DNA of 46,619 nucleotides from Flavobacteriales bacterium UBA4466 (GTDB lineage Bacteria > Bacteroidota > Bacteroidia > Flavobacteriales_D > Sanyastnellaceae), in contig CAJJDD010000002.1 in the NCBI GenBank assembly GCA_905182895.1, positions 1 through 46,619 on the forward strand, written 5' to 3'. A program made the translations under genes and the position numbers. This document shows, piece after piece, positions 29,194 to 38,835 of this stretch. The notes beneath the pieces are model-generated. The model was not told the origin of the DNA. It ran no database searches and saw nothing but the letters and a program-made list of their open reading frames with translations. Position 1 is the first letter of the stretch. The number at the start of each line of letters is the position of its first letter.

Positions 29194-29611
29194 ATGAACA
29201 AAAAAGTATATCTCATAACGTTATTCATAGTGTCAGCACTGGCCTTGTTTTGTTCTAATAGAACAGAAGATAAGTCTCTCCTTATTACAGAGTTTCTCGC
29301 TCTAAACAAATCTAATTTAGTAGATAGTTTAGGAAAATCTCATGATTGGATAGAGATTTATAATAATGGAAAAAAAGAATTAGACTTAAGTGAGTTCTAT
29401 GTTTCAGATAACGCCAATAAGCCTCAGAAGCACAAGCTCTCTGGAACTATAGCACCTAATTCATACAAGTTATTATTGGCTTCAGGAATGGAGGACATGG
29501 CAAGGGAATTTTCGTAAAGAAGGAATTCTCTTTTTAAAGTCTTCAGGAGAAGAATTTTTAAGTTCTTCTAGAGTGAGGGGTTTGGACATTTTGACTAGTA
29601 TTTTGCGTTGA
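29194..29611 (+). CDS. Lamin-tail-domain lipoprotein or secreted protein (one frameshift)
   Basis: About 139 residues. The N-terminus MNKKVYLITLFIVSALALFC is a signal, probably with a lipobox (ALFC). Then follows a lamin-tail (LTD) domain: LLITEFLALNKSN, GKSHDWIEIYNNGKKELDLS, FYVSDNANKPQKHKLSGTIA and YKLLLASG. The main frame stops at 29517; the adjacent frame gives GNFRKEGILFLKSSGEEFLS, then SSRVRGLDIL, stopping at 29609-29611. That is the expected last strand pair of the domain, so an indel near 29510 is likely. It is short for proteins of this kind, which often carry a CotH or T9SS part. Function unknown, probably surface-located. Confidence 0.75.
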
Positions 29612-29668
29612 CTAAATGTACTTATATTTAGTTAGATGGCTAACTAGCAAAAAAGTTTAAATCAATGA

Positions 29669-29986
29669 CTATTTTTTAGAGATTCTGCCACTCAGCGAAC
29701 TTCCTGTTCCTTGTCTTTTTGGTTTATCAGATGGTCTAGCTGTAGGTTTGTGGTCTACCCTTTTATCAGGCATAGGGCCTCTTTTTTCTATGATTAAACC
29801 GTTTAAGAAATTTCTAAGAAGTTGGTCTCCACAGGGCATGTATTTTGGGTGGTCTTCATTTCTAAATATTGCGCCTAACTCACTCTTAGTGATGTCCATG
29901 CCGGCTATTTTCACTATTCTTTGAATGTCGTCATCCCTGTATTTAAGTGCTACTCTAAGTTTCTTAAAAATATCATTATTATCCAT
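29669..29986 (-). CDS. DUF1456 family protein, single-repeat form
   Basis: 105 residues from the ATG at 29986 (MDNNDIFKKLRVALKYRDDD). The frame is open to 30031, but that extension overlaps the end of the upstream gene. The DUF1456 unit is clear: DIQRIVKIAGMDITKSELGA, IFRNEDHPKYMPCGDQLLRN and FLNGLIIEKRGP. E. coli YehS of this family has two such units; here one is followed by a basic, low-complexity tail (RPSDKPKRQGTGSSLSGR) that may bind nucleic acid. Function unknown. It starts 24 bases after the stop of the secreted protein gene on the same strand. Confidence 0.85.
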   Translation of the reverse strand: MDNNDIFKKLRVALKYRDDDIQRIVKIAGMDITKSELGAIFRNEDHPKYMPCGDQLLRNFLNGLIIEKRGPMPDKRVDHKPTARPSDKPKRQGTGSSLSGRISKK

Positions 29987-30009
29987 TCGGCTAAGATAGA
30001 AGTATTCTG

Positions 30010-31826
30010 TTAATCCACAGGAAGAATACAACTAGTTCCAAATGCGCCTAAGAAACCTCCCAGATCATTAACGTTTACATAGCCATCACTATCAAAATCT
30101 CCTGGACAATCAGCAGAAATACAGCTTCCATCTTCGATCTCTGCTAAGGGTTCATAGTTGGTTGCATTTGAATTAGTGCACCCTCTGCATCCATTTTCAG
30201 TTAGTTTTAAACTTCCTTTTCCAAAAGGACTTAAATTATTATCTGCGCTCATTTGAACAAAGTAGGTTTTTCCAGATTCCCCGTTTATAGGGGCAGAGGC
30301 TAACTTCGAGAAGGGCATTACTGGGCAGTAGATTTCTTCTCCAGATAATGTTGGACAATTTTCTTCATATACTGTCTGAAACTATTATTAGAAGAGAAAT
30401 TACTATAAAAAAATTCATATTACAATCAGGGGTATATGAATACCATAAATCTTGAGAAGTATTTTCTGTGCACGAGAATGCAGATGTATTCGCTAGCTCA
30501 GTGTCCCAAATAATTTCCTCATTTGCATTTAGGAGTATAGCATTAACACAGTTATCATTTGCTGGAGTGAATGAACAGCAGGAGTTATCTCCTAGGCAGG
30601 GATTAGTTGCATTAATATCATAATTAACTGCGTTTATATCTATACAGCCATAATAACAAGGTTCTGAATTAATAGTAAAAGGGAAAGAAGCTCCATCAAT
30701 TAATCCTGTTATCTCAGCTTCATCCGTATTGATTAGGCTAAACTCTTGACAAGGATAAAAACAATCGTCAGCAAAAAACTTTAGTAAGTAACACCCATCG
30801 TCTAAATTAAAAGAATCATAACCTAGGGCAAATGTGTTTCCGAACTCCGCATTACTGAGGCTTCCTGTCTCGAGAATGTTGTACTGTGAATCACAAATCT
30901 GATAGTAGATTCCACTCCACCCTAAATCACAGTCATCTTCCATTCGAAGAATTCCTTTTTTCGGCTTTTTCCAATCGAACAATTGTCCGTTACATCCATT
31001 TTCATCCACGTAATAACAGGTAGGCTCAGTGGCAGATTTAGTATCTTCATAGATTAACTCCATCGTTCCTCCAATAGGTAAAAATCGTATTTCATAGTTA
31101 CCCACTTTGTTTGGAATAATAACATCCTTACATCCTTCTCCAATAAGATTACCTGACTCTAATCCTACGATTAGATATAGACCAGGTCCACAAAGCCTAA
31201 TGATGTTGCAATCTATTGGTTTTAAAAACCCATCAATACCTACCTCACAATCTCCATCTAAATCACATACATAGCATCCTCCACTATCACATGATGCATT
31301 GGGTTCATAATTAACAGCTGTAGGGTCTGTGCATCCTGAGATCACACCTACACCTTTGGATCATATCATTTGGAATACCCAAAACTTGATTTTCCATTAC
31401 ACTTGGTCCAGCACTTAAAACGAAATATACTTCATCATCTTGAGCATCCTGGGTTGAGGAAACTTCGTAACAGCCTGTGGGTAGGTTGAGAAATTCTACA
31501 CCAGAACCGCCATCCTCTAGTGTAAATGGTCCATAGGTTGTTCCGTCTAAAGAACTGGTGATCGTTATAGAGGTTCCTGAGTATCCATTTTCTCCGCTGT
31601 CAAACATTTCAAGCCTAACTTCATCTCCTCCAATACAATTACAGTTCGTTGTAAGAACATCGTTGAAAGTGAGACTATTCTGGTCATCACAAGGATTACC
31701 AGGAAAAGTGCAGGGTTCATCCGTACCAAAATTACATGCTTGAACATTAGTACAATCTTGTGCTAATGATTGAGTGGCTATGAATGCAAAGCACAGTAGG
31801 TAAATAAAAGCATAGCGTGCGGTCAT
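30010..31826 (-). CDS. Secreted Cys-rich multi-module protein with dockerin-like end (two or more frameshifts)
   Basis: About 605 residues in three frames joined near 31345 and 30370. The ATG at 31826 starts a signal peptide (RYAFIYLLCFAFIATQSLAQ). Modules in order: a Cys-rich CDDQNSLTFND...CNCIGG spacer, a beta domain (LEMFDSGENGYSGTSITI), a GCTDPTAVNYEPNASC spacer, and a middle region of beta strands. Next come CIDINAVNYDINATNPCLGD, a domain starting NDNCVNAILLNANEE with DLWYSYTPDC, and another GCTNSNATNYEPLAEIEDGS spacer. It ends CPGDFDSDGYVNVNDLGGFL, with DxDxDG-type calcium loops like a dockerin or EF-hand. No T9SS sorting domain is visible. Probably extracellular; function unknown. Confidence 0.82.
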
Positions 31827-31902
31827 AATAATTTGGTTTAGGGTATAATATCTTAAATTAATCAATTTCTCTCGATTAGGCAAGGGAATGCAGCTTCCTG
31901 TT

Positions 31903-32583
31903 TTATTTGGAATATCCTCTTCCTGTTTTGTTTAGTGCTTCTATTCGGCTGTTTACGTGAAGTTTTTCGTACACATTATAAACATGCGTTCTAATGGTAT
32001 TTACACTTACGAATAGCTTTTCAGCTAACTCCTTATTGCGATATCCTTGAGCTAGTAAATCCAGAATTTCATTTTCTCGAGTTGTAAGGGAGTAGTCTTC
32101 TTTAGGTTCGCTTTGCAACGCCTTACCTGAGTTCAATCGCTGAAATCGAGCGACTACTTTTCTGGCTATAGAGCTGCTCATGGGACTGCCGCCATTATGA
32201 AGCTCTCTAATAGATGATAAAAGCTTTTCTCCAGCTGCACTCTTAACTATGTATCCGTTAGCCCCAGCTTCTAGGGCATTAAAAACGTTATCATCATCGT
32301 CATACACCGAACAAATCATGATTTGTAATTCAGGGTATTTTTCTTTTAGCTTTCTAGTGCATTCTATTCCATTTATACCGGGAAGATTAATATCCATCAG
32401 GACTACTTCAGGTAATTTATTAGGAATCTTCTCTAGCGCTTCCTCTGCATTTCCAAAAGCGATGCACGAAAATCCTTCAGTGCTGTTAATGATAAACGAA
32501 ACACCTTGTCTGATTTCAGAATTGTCCTCTACTACTGCTACATGTATGTTTTCCACTGAGATTATCGGGTTTAAAATAGCCAT
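31903..32583 (-). CDS. NarL/FixJ-type response regulator
   Basis: 226 residues, intact. The receiver domain (residues about 12-130) has the acidic pair in VVEDNSEIR, phospho-acceptor Asp64 in LMDINLPGING, and the K in YIVKSAAGEKLL. The C-terminal LuxR helix-turn-helix is SLTTRENEILDLLAQGYRNK with ELAEKLFVSVNTIRTHVYNV. It follows the propeller histidine kinase gene by 23 bases on the same strand and is surely its partner. Targets are unknown; the surface-protein gene directly downstream may be one. Confidence 0.95.
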   Translation of the reverse strand: MAILNPIISVENIHVAVVEDNSEIRQGVSFIINSTEGFSCIAFGNAEEALEKIPNKLPEVVLMDINLPGINGIECTRKLKEKYPELQIMICSVYDDDDNVFNALEAGANGYIVKSAAGEKLLSSIRELHNGGSPMSSSIARKVVARFQRLNSGKALQSEPKEDYSLTTRENEILDLLAQGYRNKELAEKLFVSVNTIRTHVYNVYEKLHVNSRIEALNKTGRGYSK

Positions 32584-32606
32584 ATCACAAAGATGGGCTA
32601 AAATGG

Positions 32607-35561
32607 TTAGTTGTCGTCTAATACAAAAGCATGATTTTTAATGAGAGGGATAACCATTTTTAATGAAGAACCATTTCCTAAAGATGATTCTTGGTCCACA
32701 TCTCCATTGAGATCATTAGCTCTTTTCTTCATGTTAATTAGTCCGTTACCGAACCTTTTTGTTTTTTCCATATCGAATCCGATACCATTCTCGATGATGG
32801 AAATATTTAAATCATCCGAAATACGTATTGACATATCTACTCTATCCGCTTGCGAGTGTTTATGAATGTTATGAAGGCATTCTTTTACGATTAAAAAGAC
32901 GTTTCTTCTGAAGGCCGCTTTTACTTTTAACTCAGGAACGGCCTTAGGCATTTCTACTCTTCCGTATAAGTCCCGTACTTCTTGATAATCATTTGCATAT
33001 TTTTGAAGGTAGGAGACTAGACTTTCCAATGAATCATTGGCCGGATTAAGCGCCCAGATGATTTCGTTCATTTTTTTTACTATGTCTGTAGCTGCATTGT
33101 CTATGTCTATAATCGGCTGTTCTCTGCTTCTGTCCAAGGCTAGCTTAGTTCTGGCTATTCTAGAGAGAATAACGATTTTGGTAAGTTCAGAGCCTAGGTC
33201 ATCGTGCATGTCTGCACTAATCCTATTTCTTTCTTCTAGTAAAGCTTGTTCTTTTTGAATCTCGGCTAACTGACGTTCATATTTTCGCTTTGCAAAAAAG
33301 CGCATGACTAAAAAAGAAAGAAACCCTAGAGCTAGAATAATAAGAGTTCTAAACCACCAAGACGCCCACCAAGCAGGAAGAGACGTGAAGCTTAGTTTCA
33401 CGGGTTCACACCAACTTGAGTCATGTTTTCTGGCTCTTAACGTGAATTTGTAATCACCAGCCTCAAACCGAGGAAATTCTAATGAATTATTCTTGGTTTT
33501 GATCCAGTCATAATCATCTTCATTTAGCTTGTATTCATAGATAATCTCATCTGATCGAATATAGCTGAGCGCTTCGAAATCAATATTGATGAATGAATCA
33601 TCATACGTAAGGGTGATATGATTTGTAAAGTCAAAGGATCGATCCTTTGACTTAAACTGCTTTACGTAAAGCTTTGGCTCTGCTTTTACTTTGGCTTTAT
33701 AAGAGGAGTGATAATTCGAGTTAAATATGATTAACCCCTCTCTAGAAGCCAAGTAAACCAATGAATCCTTAACTAAAACATCATTGATAACATTAGAAGG
33801 TAAACCGTCTAAGTGCGTATATGTGGAAATCACATGAGAGCTATTTCCATCCCAGTCATAAATAACTACTCCATCTATGGTAGCGAGGTAATGCCTACTT
33901 CCATCTATAAATAATTCATTACATAGATCAGAAAGAAGCCCGTTTTTCATAGTTAAGTGATGAATAACCTTATCATTTCTTATGAAATAAACGCCACTAC
34001 CAAAGGTGCATACCACAAGAGTGTTATCTTCTAGAACCTGAAGTGATGTGATTTTTGTTTTAAAGTTCACCTCAGGTTGAGTGAATTCATAAAGTTCATT
34101 ATTCGAGATGTAATAAAGAATTTCATTGTTTTCAAACCAAATTCGACCATCCTTAGATTGCGTGATGTTATAAGACGGTTTGTCAGGAGCTTCAGATAGT
34201 TTTTTTAACGTATGTACTGGATCTTTTAAGTGTAGCGAGTAAATTCCGTCCTGTGTACTTAAATAGATCAAAGAATCGGCAGCAGGAAATATGTCATTTA
34301 CTTCTTTAAGTGGTAATGGAATTAACCCACTTTGGAAACATTGATACAACCTCAATTCCTCAGCTAGCGGGAAACCCATAAGAGTAAATTTCCCAGCGCT
34401 CCAAGCAAAATTGTTTGTAGAATCAATAGCAATAGCACGCAATGCAGACACATCATTATGAGCTCCTATTTGAATCAAATCAACCATTTCTCTACCTCTA
34501 AATTTAAGAATCCTATTTCCGCTTGTTCCTACTAGAACTTCATTAAACGGAGTTAGCGTTAAACAAGTAGTTTGCTCGTTATCTTGATACTGATAAACGG
34601 TAAGCTCTTTTTGTGCTTCTGAGATTAAATGAACTCCAGAATCATATGAGGTAAACCACTGATTGTTGTCTGAGTCTACAAAAACTGAAGAGTAACTTAT
34701 AGAGGGAAGTTCATACGCGATATACCCGTCTTTCCCTTCTTTTTTCTTGAAGAGTAGACCGATTTCTTTGCTAGAAAAACAGTAAATATTTCCAACGTTA
34801 TCCACGTAAATCTCTTCCATTCCTAAAAGCTCTGGCCAATCCTGAATAGTGATTATAACCTCGGGTGCTCCATTCAAATATTTGCTGACCCCAAAATTTG
34901 AGAGTGTAAAGTGGGAGCTCGGTTTAGAGAAAATATATTTAATTAGTTGTCCTTCCTCATAAATGCTATCTGGCCATTGTTTCAAGAAAGAGTTGTAGCT
35001 TACAATTCCATTAGATTTTACGGGAAAACTTAATTGACCGGAAGGGGAATTGGTGACGATTATGGCTTTTGTCTTAAGATCTTGGCCTAGTTTAATTACT
35101 TCATTTCCTTCTCCTGAAAAGTAAATATTATCATCATCTTCACTAAAGAAGAGAAGTCCCTTATTATTAGTCTCTGACGCGAGGAGTTGAATGGAATCAG
35201 AATTTAATATCTCTCCATTTTCTAAGAAGCAAAGGCAATTACTTCGAGATAGAAACCAAATTCTACCTTGAGAATCTTGAGAAATATTTAGGATATTATT
35301 ATCACATAACCCATCGCTAATGCTGAAGTTTTGGAAATTATGTCCGTTGAATTTAGATACTCCGTTGTTAGTGCCAAACCATAGATATCCGTCTAAATCC
35401 TGAAAAGAGCAGTAAACGGTAGAGCTAGGTAAGCCATCTTTTACACTAAAAGATTGGACTATTCCTGTCAAACTGTTTTGAGCATAAAGAGTTGTACTTG
35501 CTAGAGATACTAGTAGTATGCAGAATACAGTTTTACAAACTTGGGTGAAAAAGCCAAGCAT
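32607..35561 (-). CDS. Two-component propeller sensor histidine kinase, 984 aa
   Basis: Intact large gene. A signal sequence (FCILLVSLASTTLYAQ) is followed by a long periplasmic beta-propeller of two-component-propeller repeats (FSVKDGLPSSTVYCSFQD, GYLWFGTNNGVSKFNG, DGRIWFENN). A Y_Y_Y domain follows at about residues 650-715 (YEYKLNEDDYDWIKTKNNS, FPRFEAGDYKFTLRAR). One membrane helix lies near residues 730-752. The cytosolic part is a HisKA_3 dimerisation domain with His786 in RISADMHDDLGSELTK, then a HATPase with SIIENGIGFDMEKTKRFGNG and GLINMKKRANDLNG. It senses a periplasmic signal and phosphorylates the response regulator just downstream. Related proteins in Bacteroidota often control carbohydrate use, but no such genes are next to it. 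Confidence 0.93.
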   Translation of the reverse strand: MLGFFTQVCKTVFCILLVSLASTTLYAQNSLTGIVQSFSVKDGLPSSTVYCSFQDLDGYLWFGTNNGVSKFNGHNFQNFSISDGLCDNNILNISQDSQGRIWFLSRSNCLCFLENGEILNSDSIQLLASETNNKGLLFFSEDDDNIYFSGEGNEVIKLGQDLKTKAIIVTNSPSGQLSFPVKSNGIVSYNSFLKQWPDSIYEEGQLIKYIFSKPSSHFTLSNFGVSKYLNGAPEVIITIQDWPELLGMEEIYVDNVGNIYCFSSKEIGLLFKKKEGKDGYIAYELPSISYSSVFVDSDNNQWFTSYDSGVHLISEAQKELTVYQYQDNEQTTCLTLTPFNEVLVGTSGNRILKFRGREMVDLIQIGAHNDVSALRAIAIDSTNNFAWSAGKFTLMGFPLAEELRLYQCFQSGLIPLPLKEVNDIFPAADSLIYLSTQDGIYSLHLKDPVHTLKKLSEAPDKPSYNITQSKDGRIWFENNEILYYISNNELYEFTQPEVNFKTKITSLQVLEDNTLVVCTFGSGVYFIRNDKVIHHLTMKNGLLSDLCNELFIDGSRHYLATIDGVVIYDWDGNSSHVISTYTHLDGLPSNVINDVLVKDSLVYLASREGLIIFNSNYHSSYKAKVKAEPKLYVKQFKSKDRSFDFTNHITLTYDDSFINIDFEALSYIRSDEIIYEYKLNEDDYDWIKTKNNSLEFPRFEAGDYKFTLRARKHDSSWCEPVKLSFTSLPAWWASWWFRTLIILALGFLSFLVMRFFAKRKYERQLAEIQKEQALLEERNRISADMHDDLGSELTKIVILSRIARTKLALDRSREQPIIDIDNAATDIVKKMNEIIWALNPANDSLESLVSYLQKYANDYQEVRDLYGRVEMPKAVPELKVKAAFRRNVFLIVKECLHNIHKHSQADRVDMSIRISDDLNISIIENGIGFDMEKTKRFGNGLINMKKRANDLNGDVDQESSLGNGSSLKMVIPLIKNHAFVLDDN

Positions 35562-35778
35562 AGATAAGTGAAGATTTATTGGTTACGGGGCAATTTAAGA
35601 ATTAAGAAGCATAGGTTCTAAAATCAGTTTATCAATTTCTTCTAAAAAGCTTTTGATTAACAGAAAACAGTGACACTATACTTACTTGTGGATGAGTTCT
35701 AATTGAGTTATGCCCTGTTATGATTGATTTTTAGTAGGATTATTTTAGACCTGAGGTAAATCTTCTTCAGAGCTAGTT

Positions 35779-36177
35779 TTACTTCCTGTTTAGTTCTGGA
35801 TACTTCTCCTTCACATGCTTAGCTATGGGAATAGCAGAGCCGTCATCATCTATTCTTACGAATACTAACTTGGTAGTAGTTACTAGCTTTTCTTCGTGCG
35901 TATATACGTTGAATTTTCTAGCCTCCACGTTTAAAGTGATAGTCGTATTTCCAAAAAACATTACCTGACCATAAATTTTTATAAGGTTGTTTTCTTTAAC
36001 AGGCTCTTTGAAAATCACTTCATCTAATTTTAAAGTTACTAGGTTAGGAGTAAAGCAGACTTCAGAGCAGAAAGCCACAGCCGCTTCATCTATCCACGAG
36101 AGCATAGTTCCTCCAAATAGATTGTTATGAATACCCAAATCACTTTTTTTACACACCTTAGTTCCTATTAATTTCAT
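35779..36177 (-). CDS. Acyl-CoA thioesterase, hotdog fold (YciA-like)
   Basis: 132 residues, intact; the start is the second of two adjacent Met codons or the one before it. The hotdog core is FGGTMLSWIDEAAVAFCSEV followed by NLVTLKLDEVIFKEPVKENN, IYGQVMFFGNTTITLNVEA and KLVTTTKLVFVRID. The motif with D (WIDEAAV) and N in the NNLFGG segment matches the acyl-CoA hydrolase group, which releases fatty acids from CoA. It is divergent from the glycosyltransferase gene. Confidence 0.88.
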   Translation of the reverse strand: MKLIGTKVCKKSDLGIHNNLFGGTMLSWIDEAAVAFCSEVCFTPNLVTLKLDEVIFKEPVKENNLIKIYGQVMFFGNTTITLNVEARKFNVYTHEEKLVTTTKLVFVRIDDDGSAIPIAKHVKEKYPELNRK

Positions 36178-36233
36178 CACTTTTCTTTTTGCGTAGCAAA
36201 GGTGCTAATTTCTTATGGTAATTTAGCCGACTA

Positions 36234-37467
36234 ATGAAAAAAGCGGTTTTTATAGGATTAGTTTGGCCAGAGCCTACCTCTACGGCTGCAGGAGGGAGAA
36301 TAATGCGATTAATCCAGCTGTTCATGGAGAATGGCTTTACTGTTTCTTTTATGTGTGCGGCTGCCAAGTCAGACAGAAGTGCTGATTTAAAAGAAATAGG
36401 GTGTAAGACTATTGAAATTAAGCTCAATGATTCGAGCTTTGATTCAATCATTAAAGAAGAAAACCCTGATTTAGTAGTTTTCGATCGGTTTTTATCTGAA
36501 GAACAGTTTGGCTGGAGGGTTCATCAAGAAGTTCCGAATGCTGTAAAAATTCTAGATTCTGAAGATCTTCATTTTTTAAGAAAAGCGAGGCATCAAGCGT
36601 TAAAAAAATCTGAGAAAGTCAATCTGCAAAATGACTTAACTAAAAGAGAGGTAGCCGCTGTTTATAGGTGTGACTTAACGTTGATAATCTCCGAGTTCGA
36701 GATGAATTTGCTTACTTCAGAGTTTAATATCCCATCGTATTTGCTGCATTACCTTCCTTTTAATCAAGATCGGCTAAATAAAGATGAAATAGATAAATTA
36801 CCTGTTTTCGAAGAGAGAGTATCGTTTATGACTATAGGAAACTTTAAGCATGAACCGAACTATGATTCAGTAAGATATTTAAAAGCTGAGGTGTGGCCTT
36901 TGATAAGAGAGAAAATGCCCAATGCTGAAATGAATGTGTATGGAGCATACTTAAACGAGAATGCTCTTGAATGGAATAAGCCTAAAAATGGGTTTAATGT
37001 CATAGGGGCAGTAAAGAATGCTGATGAGGTATTTATGAGAAGTAAGGTTTGTCTCAGTCCGCTCAGATTTGGAGCTGGGTTAAAAGGAAAGTTCATAGGA
37101 GCCATGAAAAATGGAACACCTATTATTACCACAGCCATTGGAGCAGAGGGAATGAAAGATATGGGTAAAGTGGCCAGGTAGTATCTGTGAATCACCAGAA
37201 GAAATAGCAAACGCAGCGATCTCTCTTTACTTGAATAAGGAAAGGTGGCTTAAAGCTCAGGCGACAGGCTTTACCTTGATCAACAACAAATTTGCAACGC
37301 CAATTTATGAGGATGATCTGTTAAAAGTTGTTGGTGATCTTTTAATTAACTTAGAAGATCATAGAAGGTCTAACTTTATCGGTGAAATGTTACAGTTTCA
37401 TACGTTAAGAAGCACAGAGTTTATGAGCAGATGGATTGAGACGAAAAATAAGTATAATTCTAATTAA
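36234..37467 (+). CDS. GT1/GT4-type glycosyltransferase (one frameshift)
   Basis: About 410 residues in two frames with an indel near 37177. The N-terminal half begins KKAVFIGLVWPEPTSTAAGG, with RIMRLIQLFMENGFTVSF and LVVFDRFLSEEQFGW. The C-terminal GT-B domain has FMTIGNFKHEPNYDSVRYLK, PNAEMNVYGAYLNE, NVIGAVKNADEVFMRSKVCL, SPLRFGAGLKGKFIGAMKNG and TPIITTAIGAEGM. After the shift ICESPEEIANAAISLYLNKE continues to NKYNSN. The GAGLKGK and TPIITT segments form the nucleotide-sugar site of family 1/4 transferases. It could act in polysaccharide or glycan synthesis; the substrate is not clear from its neighbours. Confidence 0.85.
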
Positions 37468-37475
37468 CAGTTTAA

Positions 37476-37483
37476 TAGATTTG
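37476..37483 (+). promoter_or_regulatory. Candidate -7 element (TAGATTTG) of the Nudix-type regulator gene
   Basis: TAGATTTG matches the Bacteroidota TAnnTTTG consensus 17 bases before the ATG at 37501. No good TTG box is visible 17-20 bases further upstream, so the element is plausible but not proven. Confidence 0.4.
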
Positions 37484-37500
37484 TAAGAATAGAAAAATTC

Positions 37501-38217
37501 ATGAACAAGGAAGTTTCATACCCACAAGACGAGCCAAATTTCAACGTAGCATTAGCTTTAAGTTTAGTTATTTTTGGATTTGATGGCATAGATTTTCAGG
37601 TGCTTACTGTGCCTAGCAGCTATTCTCCGTTTAAAGGAGCCCTTATTCTGCCGAGTAAGTATTTAACCGAAAAAGACGAACTTTTACTCTCAGCTAGAAA
37701 GCTTTTTGAAGGAATAGTAGGAGAACAAAATGAAATTACTATTGAACAACTTCGCGCATTTGGAGGTGTTTATAGACATCCTAATGGCAGGGTAGTAAAT
37801 GTCCCACATTATGCGTTGGTTAAAAAAGTAGATTTCAGAAATAGTAAATGGTTAGAGTTTGGCCTTAAGTGGTATCCTGTCAAAATGGTTCCTGATTTAG
37901 CATATGATCATAACGAAGTAGTAGAGTATGCCTTAGAAAGATTAAAAAGAAGGGTGAAAAGAAGGCCTGTAGGATTTCATTTACTTTCGGAGGAGTTTAC
38001 TTTAGGGCAACTTCAGAATCTTTATGAAAGTGCACTAGGAAAGAAATTTGACAGAAGAAACTTTAGAAAAAAACTATTCAATACGACACTGATTATAGAC
38101 TTAGAAAAAGCGGCAGATGGAATTGAGAAAGGCCAGAAGAAAGGGAGTAAGTTGTATAAGTTTAATTCGGCTGAGTACGATAAAATGAAGATTCAAGGGT
38201 ACGATTTCCTATTCTAA
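37501..38217 (+). CDS. Nudix-related transcriptional regulator (NrtR/AraR-like)
   Basis: 238 residues, intact. The N-terminal 140 residues resemble a Nudix fold (NVALALSLVIFGFDGIDFQV, YSPFKGALILPSKYLT), but the catalytic RExxEE segment is replaced by ARKLFEGIVG, so hydrolase activity is unlikely. The C-terminal 75 residues form a winged helix (FHLLSEEFTLGQLQNLYESA, GKKFDRRNFRKKLFNT) typical of NrtR-type regulators. In Bacteroides a related protein controls arabinose use; the ligand here is unknown. It stands alone, with DUF1801 convergent downstream. Confidence 0.85.
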   Translation: MNKEVSYPQDEPNFNVALALSLVIFGFDGIDFQVLTVPSSYSPFKGALILPSKYLTEKDELLLSARKLFEGIVGEQNEITIEQLRAFGGVYRHPNGRVVNVPHYALVKKVDFRNSKWLEFGLKWYPVKMVPDLAYDHNEVVEYALERLKRRVKRRPVGFHLLSEEFTLGQLQNLYESALGKKFDRRNFRKKLFNTTLIIDLEKAADGIEKGQKKGSKLYKFNSAEYDKMKIQGYDFLF

Positions 38218-38332
38218 CTAGCGTCAATACAGTCTCAAAAGGCAAAATCGAATTCAAGTAGCAGTTCAAAGCTTACATAAACTTCAAAAATGAATCTTTT
38301 AAGGTTAATTAAAAGAATCTAAAAATGGGATG

Positions 38333-38788
38333 TTATTTTCTTACTGAAGATTTGTAAAGTTCTATCCATGATGATATGTCCATTCTCGTTAGAAGTTCGG
38401 CTATTAAGGTGTATGGTATATCATCCATTTTCTTAAATCGAATACAAGACTTGCCCATATCTATTTTGTGATGGGTATGTTTAGTGTATTCACTTGTAAA
38501 CCATTCTTGCAAATTTCGGTCGGCATAAAGCCCCATGTGATAAAGAGCTATAAAGTTTTTTTGATTAGCTATACTGACAAATGGAAGAGGGAGCTTCGGG
38601 TTACAATGATATCCATCAGGAAAAGCTGAGTGAGGGACAGTAAATCCTATCATTCCATAACTTAAGCCTTCTTGAAACTCGCCTTTTAGATTTTCTAAAA
38701 CAGTCGTTCGAAGCTTCCTAAAAGCCTCTTTTCTTTCTACTGGAATTTGATCTAGATATTCTGTAGTAGAATTCGGTTTGCTTGCCAT
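38333..38788 (-). CDS. DUF1801 family protein
   Basis: 151 residues, intact. It carries the DUF1801/YdhG pattern: STTEYLDQIPVERKEAFRKL, FQEGLSYGMIGFTVP, LPFVSIANQKNFIALYHMGL and MGKSCIRFKKMDDIP. This is a small soluble fold (frataxin-like in some members) whose biochemical role is not established. It lies downstream of the carotenoid genes on the same strand (48 bases), so it may be read from the same transcript. Confidence 0.88.
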   Translation of the reverse strand: MASKPNSTTEYLDQIPVERKEAFRKLRTTVLENLKGEFQEGLSYGMIGFTVPHSAFPDGYHCNPKLPLPFVSIANQKNFIALYHMGLYADRNLQEWFTSEYTKHTHHKIDMGKSCIRFKKMDDIPYTLIAELLTRMDISSWIELYKSSVRK

Positions 38789-38835
38789 TGTAAAATCTTT
38801 TGTGCAAATTTATAAAGATTTCGAAATGGGATTAT

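Noticed and set aside
29629-29646. 7-bp inverted repeat TAGTTAG/CTAACTA as terminator between the lamin-tail gene and the DUF1456 gene
   Set aside because: AT-rich weak stem with an A-run, not a T-run, after it in the plus direction; no good terminator structure.
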